A stretch of DNA of 47,410 nucleotides from assembly GCF_900010725.2 (NCBI RefSeq), contig NZ_LR734863.1:34039-81448 (forward strand), written 5' to 3'. Of the stretch, positions 39,800-47,410 are shown in pieces; position 1 is the stretch's first letter; the number at the start of each line of letters is the position of its first letter. Made by a program: the position numbers and the translations under genes. Origin of the DNA: Planktothrix serta PCC 8927 (lineage in GTDB: Bacteria > Cyanobacteriota > Cyanobacteriia > Cyanobacteriales > Microcoleaceae). The notes beneath the pieces are model-generated. The model saw only the letters and a program-made list of their open reading frames with translations. It was not told the origin of the DNA and did not search any database.

Positions 39800-42487
39800 T
39801 TATTTCAACCCATCAACTAACTGGGTTTTTGCACTCTCCAACGCTGCTTTTAACTGCGTTGCATCCCGTCCTCCTGCTTGCGCTAAATTCGGACGTCCGC
39901 CACCACCACCGCCGCAAATTTTGGCAATACCGCCAATAAATTTACCCGCTTGTAAGCCTTTATTATTAATCGCTTTACTGAACGCGGCAACAAAATTAAC
40001 TTTGCCATCCGTTGTCGCTGAACCTAAGACAACGGCACTTTCTCCTAACTTTTGTTGTAGCCTTTCTGCGGCAGTTTTTAACGATTCTGCATCGGCATCA
40101 TGGAGTTCTGCTACAATTAATTTAAACTCACCAATGGTTTCAGCCGTTGTTAATAATTGTTCGGATTTGGCGATCGCTAATTCTGCTTTAACGCCTTCTA
40201 ATTGTTTCTGAGTGGTTTTTAACTCCTGTTGTAAATTAGTAATGCGGTCGGGTAATTCTTCGGGTTTAGCTTTAAAGCGATCGCCTAAATCTTTAACTAC
40301 CATATCCCGAACTTTCAAATACTCTAAAACCGCTTGTCCGGCTACCGCTTCAATGCGTCGAATTCCTGATGCAATACCTGTTTCTGAAATAATCTTAAAT
40401 AGACCAATTTCGGCGGTATTACTAACATGAGTTCCCCCGCATAATTCCATCGAAACCCCAGAATAATCGACCACCCGCACAATATCAGAATATTTCTCTC
40501 CAAACATCGCAGTAGCACCTTTGGCTTTGGCGGCTTCTATCGCCATTTCCGCTATCACCGCCGGATGTGCTTCCGTGATCCAACTATTCACTTGATCTTC
40601 AATTTGTTGAATTTCTTCAGAAGTTAACCCACGAGGACAATTAAAATCAAACCGTAAACGTTCAAAATCAACTAAAGAACCCGCTTGAGAAATCGAGGGA
40701 TCGACAATTAATTTTAACGCAGATTGTAACAAATGGGTTGCGGTATGGTTGGCTTGGGCACGACGACGACAGGCGCGATCAATTTGGGCATTTAATGCCA
40801 TTCCGGGGGTAACTATTCCCCGTTCAATTCGTCCAAAATGGATGAAAATATTGGATTCTTTTTTAACATCATGAACCCGAATTACCGTATCCCCATAACT
40901 TAAATAACCGCGATCGCCAATTTGTCCTCCAGACTCAGCATAGAAGGGCGTTTTATTCAAAATCACTTGAATTTCTGCTCCTGCTTCTGCTTCCTCAACA
41001 GGTTTTCCATTGACTAAAACCGCTTCAACTTTAGCATCAGAAGTAAATAAGGTATAACCTAAAAATTCTGTTGAGTGAATATGTTCTGCTAACTGGTCTA
41101 AACTGCCTTGAACGGTTAAATCAATGGTTTCATGGGCATCTTGAGAACGACGGCGCTGTTCTTCCATTGCCGTTTCAAACCCTTGAATATCTACCGTTAA
41201 CCCATTTTCTTCGGCAACTTCTTGAGTTAATTCTAGGGGGAAACCATAGGTGTCATATAACACAAAAGCATCTTGACCAGAAATTTCACCCCCCTTACTA
41301 ATGGGGGAAGTTCTAGCCTCCCCTTTACTTAGGGGGAGGTGGGAGGGGGCCGCTTTTTCAATAATTTCCGCTAACAGTTTTTCACCCCGTTCTAAAGTTT
41401 CTAAGAACCGGGTTTCTTCTCTTTGTAATTCCCCCTTAATTGCAGTTTCCCGTTGACGAACATTGGGATAGGCAGTTTCCGATAATTGCATGGCAGTTTC
41501 AGCCACTTGGGTTGTAAATTCTCCGTTAATTCCAATTAACCGACCGTGACGAACCACCCGCCGAATTAAGCGCCGTAAAATATAACCCCGGCCAATATTA
41601 GAAGCGGTAACGCCATCGGCAATTAAATGTACAACTGCCCGAATATGATCTCCAATCACTTTTAGGGAAACTTTAGTTTTATCATCGGATTTGTGATAAT
41701 CTATTTTAGCAATTTCCGCCGCCGTTTTAATAATTGGAAAAATCAGATCCGTTTCGTAATTATTGGGAACTTGCTGCAAAATTTGTGCCATCCGTTCTAA
41801 CCCCATTCCCGTATCAATATTTTGATTTTGTAACGGGGTTAAATTGCCATCATTATCTCGGTTATACTGCATGAAAACCAAGTTATAAAACTCAATAAAC
41901 CGAGTATCATCCTCTAAATCAATATTGTCTTCGCCGCGTTCGGGGTGAAAATCATAATAAATCTCCGAACAAGGGCCACAGGGGCCAGTGGGGCCAGATT
42001 TCCAAAAGTTATCCGCTTCTCCCATGCGTTTAATACGTTGGGGAGCCACGCCTATTTCATCGCGCCAAATGGCAAAAGCTTCGTCATCTTCCTCGAACAC
42101 ACTCACCACCAAACGGTCTGGAGGTAACTCAAACACTTTGGTTGAAATTTCCCATCCCCATGCGATCGCTTGTTGTTTAAAATAATCTCCAAAGCTGAAA
42201 TTGCCTAACATTTCAAAAAATGTGTGGTGTCTGGCCGTTCTGCCCACATTTTCAATATCATTAGTACGGATACATTTTTGGGACGTGGTGGCGCGCGGAA
42301 ATTCGGGCTGTCGCTGTCCCAGAAATATCGGTTTAAAGGGTAGCATCCCCGCAATGGTTAATAAAACCGTCGGGTCTTCGGGAACTAAAGACGCACTCGG
42401 CAGAATTTTATGCCCTTTTTCGGCATAAAAGTTAAGGAATTTTTGACGAATTTCGCTGCCAGTGGAAAATTTAGGGGAAAAAGTCAT
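39800..42487 (-). CDS. alaS: Alanyl-tRNA synthetase with an in-frame palindromic-repeat insert
   Basis: Charges tRNA-Ala and edits misacylated Ser/Gly; 895 aa from ATG 42487 (an in-frame GTG would add three residues). Class II catalytic parts [60 protein letters not shown] and [12 protein letters not shown] are present. The editing-domain metal motifs [14 protein letters not shown] (HxxxH) and [20 protein letters not shown], and the C-terminal [15 protein letters not shown], are intact. Residues about 381-400 ([19 protein letters not shown]) are translated palindromic repeat DNA, inserted between LLAEIIEKA and [18 protein letters not shown] in a region that varies in the family. The reading frame is kept, so the enzyme should be functional. 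The 3' end is duplicated at 39383-39475. Confidence 0.97.
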   Translation of the reverse strand: MTFSPKFSTGSEIRQKFLNFYAEKGHKILPSASLVPEDPTVLLTIAGMLPFKPIFLGQRQPEFPRATTSQKCIRTNDIENVGRTARHHTFFEMLGNFSFGDYFKQQAIAWGWEISTKVFELPPDRLVVSVFEEDDEAFAIWRDEIGVAPQRIKRMGEADNFWKSGPTGPCGPCSEIYYDFHPERGEDNIDLEDDTRFIEFYNLVFMQYNRDNDGNLTPLQNQNIDTGMGLERMAQILQQVPNNYETDLIFPIIKTAAEIAKIDYHKSDDKTKVSLKVIGDHIRAVVHLIADGVTASNIGRGYILRRLIRRVVRHGRLIGINGEFTTQVAETAMQLSETAYPNVRQRETAIKGELQREETRFLETLERGEKLLAEIIEKAAPSHLPLSKGEARTSPISKGGEISGQDAFVLYDTYGFPLELTQEVAEENGLTVDIQGFETAMEEQRRRSQDAHETIDLTVQGSLDQLAEHIHSTEFLGYTLFTSDAKVEAVLVNGKPVEEAEAGAEIQVILNKTPFYAESGGQIGDRGYLSYGDTVIRVHDVKKESNIFIHFGRIERGIVTPGMALNAQIDRACRRRAQANHTATHLLQSALKLIVDPSISQAGSLVDFERLRFDFNCPRGLTSEEIQQIEDQVNSWITEAHPAVIAEMAIEAAKAKGATAMFGEKYSDIVRVVDYSGVSMELCGGTHVSNTAEIGLFKIISETGIASGIRRIEAVAGQAVLEYLKVRDMVVKDLGDRFKAKPEELPDRITNLQQELKTTQKQLEGVKAELAIAKSEQLLTTAETIGEFKLIVAELHDADAESLKTAAERLQQKLGESAVVLGSATTDGKVNFVAAFSKAINNKGLQAGKFIGGIAKICGGGGGGRPNLAQAGGRDATQLKAALESAKTQLVDGLK
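41287..41351. repeat. Double-hairpin repeat inserted in frame in alaS
   Basis: About 65 bp made of two adjacent hairpins: ccccc...ttactaat...ggggg, and cctcccc...tttactta...ggggagg. The loops both contain ttact. It is translated in alaS as [20 protein letters not shown]. It resembles the C/G-run palindromes in intergenic DNA (44137-44152, 44264-44279). Confidence 0.75.
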
Positions 42488-42528
42488 AACACTCACTTTA
42501 AAAAAACCAGACCAACCTTTCAGAATAA

Positions 42529-44001
42529 ATGAAAGATCAAATTTTACATCGGATAATTCCTATTTTAATTGTTAGCCTGTCTGCAATGGGTGGCGCGGTC
42601 GGAGGAATTTTATTTCGGCAAACGGTCATTGTTGAACAGTTTCCTACCCTTTTGCCTCGGTTGCCCTTTGCCCATGCCTTACCCCCCCTGGAAATTATTG
42701 CTGAAAACGAAGTCCGTCCCTTACCGGGGAACCTGGATGAGGTGTTAATGTTTAATAGCAATAGTCCAGAATGGGTGAAACAGGAAGGAATTTTACTGTC
42801 AACCTTTCCGGGGGGATGGCGCAACCATTCTGAAGCTCATTTAGAATATCGTTTAACGGGAGAATTTGAGGTATTTGCTCATCATTTTACCCACACTCCT
42901 CCTGATTTAAAAACCTTGTATTTGGGGTTAATCGTTCATAACCCTGATACTCAACCTGTTACAGTTGAAGTGTTGACAGTCGCGAGTTATTTATTAGAGC
43001 CGGATGCTCCTTTTAAAGAAAAACCTGCTCTCAGTGATAATCCTAACGGTGAGGTTTATTCCGGGCCAGGAATTCGGGCGGTTGATGAGGTGTTAAGGGG
43101 AAAACGTCAGTCAGAATTTCCGAAAGCGTTGGAAATTGGCCCCGGTGAAAGCCGAATGTTAATGAATTTACCTATCCCGGTGAAGGGGTTAGAACGTCCG
43201 GTGAATGGGCGTTCTACGTTTATGCGGTTGAAAGTCCGGGGCTTAAGCGATGATTCCGCCCCGGCTTCCATTTATATGGCTAGTTTAGCCCAATTTGCGA
43301 AGATGCACCCTGATGGCAAGGAACGGACGCCAACCTTAGAAGAATGGCAACAGTTGCTTGATAATGGCACTTTAGCACAACCCCGCGATAAAATACCTAC
43401 TCCTCCAGAACAAACAAGTGGTCAGTTAATTTATAGTCGGGTTGCGGGTGTTCAAAAAGGGGCAAAATGGGAAGCGAATTTAGTGGATGAGGGTAAAGAT
43501 TTTCTGACTATTCCTGATAGGGGAAAGGGAATTTCTTTCCCTATTAGTACCGTTAGAGCGGGAACATTAGGAACAAAACAAGTACAAGCCGCGCCGTTAA
43601 TTTTACGTTATCCTGATACGGCTTATGAGTCTCATGGCAATTATGGCGTACATTATGATTTACATATACCGTTATTAAATACAACCGATGAAACCCAAAA
43701 GGTAACGATTAGTTTAGAAACGCCTTTTAAGGAAGAAACCTTATCTAAAAATGGCTTAATTTTTCGACAACCGCCCTTAGATTTTCCGTTTTTTCGAGGA
43801 ACTGTGCGGTTAAGATATGAAGATGAACAAGGAAAAACTGTGATCAAATATCTGCATTTATGGCATCGTCGAGGACAAATTGTTGACCCGTTAGTTAAAT
43901 TAAAATTAAACCCGAAATCCTCTCGTTTTGTGAGAGTAGATTTTCGTTATCCTCCTGATTCCACACCTACCCAAGTTTTAACGATTAAAACCTTAGATTA
44001 A
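42529..44001 (+). CDS. DUF3370 family protein
   Basis: A 490-aa cyanobacterial protein of the DUF3370 family with unknown function. The N-terminus is a signal or anchor ([20 protein letters not shown]), so it is likely periplasmic or membrane-bound. Landmarks are [100 protein letters not shown] and, near the end, [20 protein letters not shown]. The mature protein looks beta-rich. It is divergent from alaS (41 bp between ATG codons), so their promoters overlap. Two palindromic repeats follow. ATG 42529 fits the hydrophobic N-terminus. Confidence 0.85.
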   Translation: MKDQILHRIIPILIVSLSAMGGAVGGILFRQTVIVEQFPTLLPRLPFAHALPPLEIIAENEVRPLPGNLDEVLMFNSNSPEWVKQEGILLSTFPGGWRNHSEAHLEYRLTGEFEVFAHHFTHTPPDLKTLYLGLIVHNPDTQPVTVEVLTVASYLLEPDAPFKEKPALSDNPNGEVYSGPGIRAVDEVLRGKRQSEFPKALEIGPGESRMLMNLPIPVKGLERPVNGRSTFMRLKVRGLSDDSAPASIYMASLAQFAKMHPDGKERTPTLEEWQQLLDNGTLAQPRDKIPTPPEQTSGQLIYSRVAGVQKGAKWEANLVDEGKDFLTIPDRGKGISFPISTVRAGTLGTKQVQAAPLILRYPDTAYESHGNYGVHYDLHIPLLNTTDETQKVTISLETPFKEETLSKNGLIFRQPPLDFPFFRGTVRLRYEDEQGKTVIKYLHLWHRRGQIVDPLVKLKLNPKSSRFVRVDFRYPPDSTPTQVLTIKTLD

Positions 44002-44491
44002 TATTCCTCCAATATTTGCTATACATTCCCCCTGTAGAGACTAGCCATGCTTAGTCTCTACAGGGGGTTAGAGGGGATCATCTGTAGCATCTATAATGGG
44101 ATTTCATATAAACAGAACAGGACAACCTCTTAAAGTCCCCCAATTTTGGGGGATTTAGGGGGCAAATATTGCTGCTAGAGAAATCTGTTCTAAAATTGCT
44201 GATCAATCCTTCATAACCTGATCATTCTAAACACTATACATTTCAAGCCATCTAGCCCCCTAGCCCCCAACATTGGGGGGAAAATAAATAATTAGGACTT
44301 TAAATCTGAGTTAGTTTTGATTTAAAAAAATAATAAGTATCTCTATTTTAGCATAAAATTGACCTGTTTAAAAAGGGGCAAGGTGGCAGCGTCTTCGCTC
44401 CCTCGCCGTGATCGGTTACAATAGGTAATATTAAAATAAGTGTTAGGTGGTGCGTGCGCTGCGCTTACACACCCTACAATTGAGGTAAATT
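44002..44491. other. 490-bp intergenic region rich in palindromic repeats
   Basis: No gene is seen. From left to right it holds the tagagacta hairpin (44028-44067), a CCCCCAA-TT-TTGGGGG palindrome (44137-44152) followed by gatttaggggg, a similar CCCCCAA-CA-TTGGGGG palindrome (44264-44279), and, close to the next gene, the G/C-rich gtgcgtgcgctgcgcttacac patch (44451-44471). These are dispersed-repeat types seen elsewhere in the window. Any promoter of the following gene must lie in the last ~200 bp. Confidence 0.6.
44028..44067 (+). terminator. Perfect 16-bp hairpin after the DUF3370 gene
   Basis: ccccctgtagagacta (44028-44043) / tagtctctacaggggg (44052-44067), 8-nt loop. It lies 27 bp after the DUF3370 stop and likely terminates it, while also belonging to the dispersed tagagac palindrome family. 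Confidence 0.65.
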
Positions 44492-45172
44492 ATGGAATCT
44501 GTTATTAAACTTTCGGCCCTGAATACCAGTTTAATCGAAATTCGCTTAATTGAAGGTCGGGATGAGGCGTATATTCGGGTGAATGAAGATTATTTTTCCT
44601 TAGTGACGGGGCAAAAACTTAATATTTCTTCTAGCTTACAAGAAGGGGTTAATTTATTAAACTTGATGATTAAGACCTATCCGCTTAAAGAACGAATTCT
44701 CAGAGGGTTATTTAATCAAGATTGGTGTGGACGTTTTGAACTTTATATTGATGGAAAATTACGCGGAACCTATAATCAAAATGGCGGTGAGCTTATGGGT
44801 TCTCGTGAATATACCGTTGCTAAAATTGAACTCAATATTGAAATCACTAATCCTCCTCCTCCCCCTCCTCCCACTGATCCCCCTCCTCCCCCTCCTCCCA
44901 TCAAAGAACAACTTTTAAGTATTATAAACAGATTACAAAAAATTCGGGGTATGAATCCTACCCATTTCCAAAATGTAGGATATTCAACCCCCTACATTAC
45001 ATTAGAGAATAATATAAAAATCAATATTTGGAAAAACTTAGCAAAAGTTGATTATGTGTTTTTGATTGACCCGGAGGGAAATTGTTGTTTTGCGGGTTAT
45101 GTGGGATGGGTTCATCGTAAAAAATTCTATCGAGCTTTACAGCAAATTCGGAATGATTTCCCTAATATTTAA
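44492..45172 (+). CDS. Unknown two-domain protein with polyproline linker
   Basis: A 226-aa protein of no family I know. The N-terminal part (about 1-125; SALNTSLIEIRLIEGRDEAY, FSLVTGQKLNISSSLQEGV, WCGRFELYIDGKLRGTYNQ) looks like a compact beta-rich domain. It is joined by a polyproline tract (two runs of seven prolines separated by TDP) to a C-terminal domain (about 143-226; SIINRLQKIRGMNPTHFQNV, KVDYVFLIDPEGNCCFAGYV, RKKFYRALQQIRNDFPNI). No signal peptide or membrane span is visible. It starts at ATG 44492 after a taattgaggtaa context (gagg at about -9). A 126-bp gap separates it from the methyltransferase gene, so co-transcription is possible. Confidence 0.7.
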   Translation: MESVIKLSALNTSLIEIRLIEGRDEAYIRVNEDYFSLVTGQKLNISSSLQEGVNLLNLMIKTYPLKERILRGLFNQDWCGRFELYIDGKLRGTYNQNGGELMGSREYTVAKIELNIEITNPPPPPPPTDPPPPPPPIKEQLLSIINRLQKIRGMNPTHFQNVGYSTPYITLENNIKINIWKNLAKVDYVFLIDPEGNCCFAGYVGWVHRKKFYRALQQIRNDFPNI

Positions 45173-45298
45173 TGAGCGATCGCCTTTAATCTCATCTAAT
45201 CCGAGAACCAATCTCAACCCAAAGTTGCAATTTTTAAGCAAAACATTACAATATTTAATAGAGATTAAAAACCCGTTACATCCATCTCATCTTTATCC

Positions 45299-46360
45299 AT
45301 GACTGACCCACTCACCAAACTAACCTACCAAGCATTTCAGCAGGGGAAAAGCTATTTTAGTCTGACTCATAGAACCCTGACGAATCAACTGCTGAACTGG
45401 ATTAATCCCATTTCTTCTGACCGGAAAACTGAATCCCTGAGTCCTGAAATTCTGTTGAAAGTTCAAAGTTTGTTGAATCAAATCATAGAAACGGACTGGG
45501 AAGATGCCGAAAAAGGGGTGTATCCAACTTCTATTTTATTTGATAATCCCTGGGATGATTTCTTTCGTTATTATCCGATGATTTTACTCGATTTACCGAA
45601 ACTTCGACAACGGGCTAATCAAAAACGCTATCAAGATTTTTCTCCTAATATTGATACAGAAGGTTATCCCAGTTATTATATTCAGAACTTCCATCATCAA
45701 ACCGATGGATATTTGAGTGAGATGTCGGCAAATTTATATGATTTGCAGGTAGAAATTTTATTTTATGGGGGTGCAGACCCTATGCGTCGCCGGGTTCTGG
45801 CTCCTTTAAAAACAGGGTTAAAAGTATTTAATGATGTTCCTGAAAAACAAATTCGAGTATTAGATATTGCCTGTGGAACAGGTCGAACCCTTAAAAATAT
45901 TCGGGCAATGTTACCCAAAGCTTCTTTATTTGGAATTGATTTATCTCCGGCTTATTTACGAAAAGCGAATCAACTTTTATCGGAAATTCCGCAAGAGTTA
46001 CCCCAACTGATTCAAGCCAATGCGGAAGACTTACCCTTTCCTGATCATTTCTTTCATGGCGTGACTTCCGTTTTTTTATTCCATGAACTTCCTGCTAAGG
46101 TTCGCCAAAATGTGATTAATGAATGTTTCCGCGTTACCCAACCAGGGGGCGTTTTTATTATTTGTGATTCTATGCAATTGATCGACTATCCTGAGCTAAA
46201 ACCAATGATAGAAAACTTTCCTAAAGTATTCCATGAACCCTATTATCAGGATTATATTAACGATAATTTAGGAGAACGATTAGAAAAGGCGGGATTCCAA
46301 AATATTACTATCGAAAACCATTTTGCTAGTAAATATTGGCTTGCTCATAAACCTAATTAA
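45299..46360 (+). CDS. Class I SAM-dependent methyltransferase
   Basis: A 353-aa methyltransferase with an N-terminal extension of about 160 residues (LTKLTYQAFQQGKSYFSLTH, ILLDLPKLRQRANQKRYQDF) ahead of the Rossmann core. Core motifs are VLDIACGTGRTLKNIRAMLP (motif I), LFGIDLSPAYLRKANQLL, LIQANAEDLPFPDHFFHGVT and FRVTQPGGVFIICDSMQLID. This fits the Methyltransf_11/25 type acting on a small molecule or lipid; the acceptor is unknown. The extension with YPSYYIQNFHHQTDGYLSEM is a known cyanobacterial arrangement but without assigned function. ATG 45299 is the first in frame. A double-hairpin terminator follows. No substrate clue comes from the neighbours. Confidence 0.85.
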   Translation: MTDPLTKLTYQAFQQGKSYFSLTHRTLTNQLLNWINPISSDRKTESLSPEILLKVQSLLNQIIETDWEDAEKGVYPTSILFDNPWDDFFRYYPMILLDLPKLRQRANQKRYQDFSPNIDTEGYPSYYIQNFHHQTDGYLSEMSANLYDLQVEILFYGGADPMRRRVLAPLKTGLKVFNDVPEKQIRVLDIACGTGRTLKNIRAMLPKASLFGIDLSPAYLRKANQLLSEIPQELPQLIQANAEDLPFPDHFFHGVTSVFLFHELPAKVRQNVINECFRVTQPGGVFIICDSMQLIDYPELKPMIENFPKVFHEPYYQDYINDNLGERLEKAGFQNITIENHFASKYWLAHKPN

Positions 46361-46367
46361 ACTGTAG

Positions 46368-46405
46368 GGTGGGCAAAGCCCACCTGATTGATTCAATCAA
46401 TTTTT
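46368..46405 (+). terminator. Double hairpin terminator after the methyltransferase gene
   Basis: ggtgggc (46368-46374), aaa loop, gcccacc (46378-46384), then gattg/caatc (46386-46390 / 46394-46398) followed by five Ts (46401-46405). It starts 8 bp after the stop codon. Confidence 0.75.
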
Positions 46406-46493
46406 GATAACCCGATAAAATTGAGAATAATCTGCTATTTTCCCGACTTGCCTCCCATAGGTTACAATTCAACTAAACCTAACCTGAAATTTT

Positions 46494-46970
46494 ATGACAA
46501 GTACAGAACAAGCCCCGTTAACGACTGAGACTGAGGAAGAACTGATTGAAGGTGCAATGGCGACGGTCAAACCTTCCGAAGAAATTGAAGCGGTTCTCGC
46601 TGGGTTAGCTGAAGACCAAAAGGTGATGGTAGGAACTTCCGAAGCGGGTAAGGTTTGGCAGTTTGAATATGGCAGTGTGGAAGTTTTTGTGCAACTCACC
46701 GGAGAAACCGATGAAGACACTCTCACGGTTTGGGCGACCGTGTTGAAATTTCCGGTGAAAAATGAAGCCCAGTTAATGCGAAGATTATTAGAAATGAACT
46801 GGTTATCAACTTTAGAATCTCATTTTGCGATTGTCAATGATCAAGTTGTGGTTTTATCGAGTCGAACTTTAGCGGATATTTCTGCTAGTGAAATTTCGCG
46901 GACTATTACGATTGTGGCAACGATTGCTGATAATAATGATGACAATTTACAAGCCGAATTCGCAGTCTAA
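46494..46970 (+). CDS. YbjN domain protein
   Basis: A 158-aa acidic protein of the YbjN/type III chaperone-like family (bacterial sensory-transduction-regulator group). Seen are an acidic N-terminus (TEEELIEGAMATVKPSEEIE), the strand/helix pattern WQFEYGSVEVFVQLTGETDE, DTLTVWATVLKFPVKNEAQL, LLEMNWLSTLESHFAIVNDQ and the helix DISASEISRTITIVATIADN. YbjN homologues are small cytosolic proteins with ill-defined regulatory roles. It overlaps the start of the lipoate-ligase-family gene by about 30 bp, so translational coupling is possible. ATG 46494 is the first in-frame start. A related gene lies at 5040-5546. Confidence 0.82.
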   Translation: MTSTEQAPLTTETEEELIEGAMATVKPSEEIEAVLAGLAEDQKVMVGTSEAGKVWQFEYGSVEVFVQLTGETDEDTLTVWATVLKFPVKNEAQLMRRLLEMNWLSTLESHFAIVNDQVVVLSSRTLADISASEISRTITIVATIADNNDDNLQAEFAV

Positions 46971-47406
46971 AGTTTGGCGTTTAATTCCCGTATTGAAAGC
47001 ATCGGGACATCTGCAAATGGCGATTGACCATTGGTTGTTTAAACAACATCAACAGGGGAAACATCCGCCTACTTTGCGATTTTATCTCTGGGAATCTGCA
47101 ACCATTTCTTTAGGCTATCATCAAAAACATTGGCCGTCACATTGGCAACAGTTAACCTGGCAAAACCAGCCTTTAGAGTTAGTTAAACGTCCCACCGGAG
47201 GCAGGGCTGTTTTACATCAAGGGGATTTAACTTATGCGGTAATTACTTCTGAATTGCCAGAAAATCGCCAGGTAGCTTATCAAATATTATGCCAATTTTT
47301 AATTGCAGGATGGCGATCGCTCGGCTATGAATTACACTATGGTACGGCGGGACGAGGATACATTCACAATCCTAACTGTTTCGCCACCGCCACTAGCGCT
47401 GATTAA
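46936..47406 (+). pseudogene. Lipoate--protein ligase family gene, stopped early (partial)
   Basis: The frame encodes the first ~155 residues of a lipoate/octanoyl-transferase (BPL/LPL fold) protein: WRLIPVLKASGHLQMAIDHW, LRFYLWESATISLGYHQKHW, LVKRPTGGRAVLHQGDLTYAV and GRGYIHNPNCFATATSAD. These enzymes attach lipoate or octanoate to E2 and GcvH proteins and are usually ~240 aa. Here a TAA at 47404-47406 follows directly after ATSAD, where homologues continue with L-x and the KLIGSAQ lysine motif; a single base change (tta to taa) would explain it. The window ends four bases later, so whether the rest is present downstream cannot be seen. Start ATG 46936 or 46939 overlaps the YbjN gene end. 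Confidence 0.7.
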
Positions 47407-47410
47407 ATGG

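Noticed and set aside
39921-42428. Several plus-strand open frames opposite alaS
   Set aside because: They are antisense shadows of a fully conserved alaS reading frame.
1-47410. tRNA, rRNA or tmRNA genes
   Set aside because: No cloverleaf with GTTCAAATC-type T-arm or rRNA-like segment was noticed; a dedicated tRNA scan was not possible, so absence is provisional.

Overview
The window looks like chromosome of a filamentous, low-GC cyanobacterium of the Oscillatoriales type (Planktothrix/Oscillatoria-like). The basis is: many HIP1 octamers (gcgatcgc), a 1034-residue cyanobacterial-type PEP carboxylase, cyanobacteria-restricted families (DUF3370, several Uma2 nucleases, a CcmS-like protein, YbjN-like proteins), heptamer tandem repeats, and palindromic 'tagagacgttgc' and 'gaaacccggtttc' elements. 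The genus is inference only. I saw no rRNA or tRNA gene, CRISPR array, complete insertion sequence or prophage.

Layout. 1-7.4 kb: a small RTX calcium-binding protein, ComF, a PEP-synthase-like protein with a degenerate N-terminal half, a Uma2 nuclease, a MITE-like repeat, a YbjN-like/hypothetical pair, a secreted protein, and a four-helix-bundle gene framed by inverted heptamer arrays. 7.4-19.2 kb: central carbon genes (ppc, icd, pckA) with an orphan HlyD-type adaptor, a second Uma2 gene, and a compact operon of ParA-like ATPase, internally duplicated unknown protein and Mrr-like nuclease (13226-15276). 19.2-25.9 kb: Asp/Glu racemase, an unusual glutamate/dicarboxylate-type carrier, a membrane-anchored peptidoglycan-binding/solute-binding protein, a Cache-HAMP nucleotide cyclase, and an M48 protease. 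26-32.4 kb: a large RTX/Calx-beta protein, a CcmS-like protein, a third Uma2 gene, an alpha/beta hydrolase and a small conserved protein. 32.6-36.4 kb: an FHA-oxidoreductase fusion with a second FHA/zinc-ribbon protein, and an RmlD-like reductase. 36.6-39.7 kb: accessory segment with an unknown gene, an AAA/ABC-type ATPase plus PD-(D/E)XK nuclease pair, and a DUF2283 gene framed by a duplicated alaS tail. 39.8-47.4 kb: alaS (carrying an in-frame palindromic repeat), a DUF3370 protein, a polyproline-linked protein, a methyltransferase, a YbjN protein, and a lipoate-ligase-family gene that meets a stop just before the window edge.

How the genes fit together. PEPC, ATP-PEPCK, the PEP-synthase-like protein and NADP-isocitrate dehydrogenase all act at or near the PEP/oxaloacetate/2-oxoglutarate node, but they are separate transcription units. 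Two nuclease-containing cassettes (13.2-15.3 kb and 37.4-39.3 kb) are the best candidates for uncharacterised conflict/defence systems. The carrier plus solute-binding-protein pair is the most unusual metabolic unit. All functional statements come from motif reading; no database search was possible.
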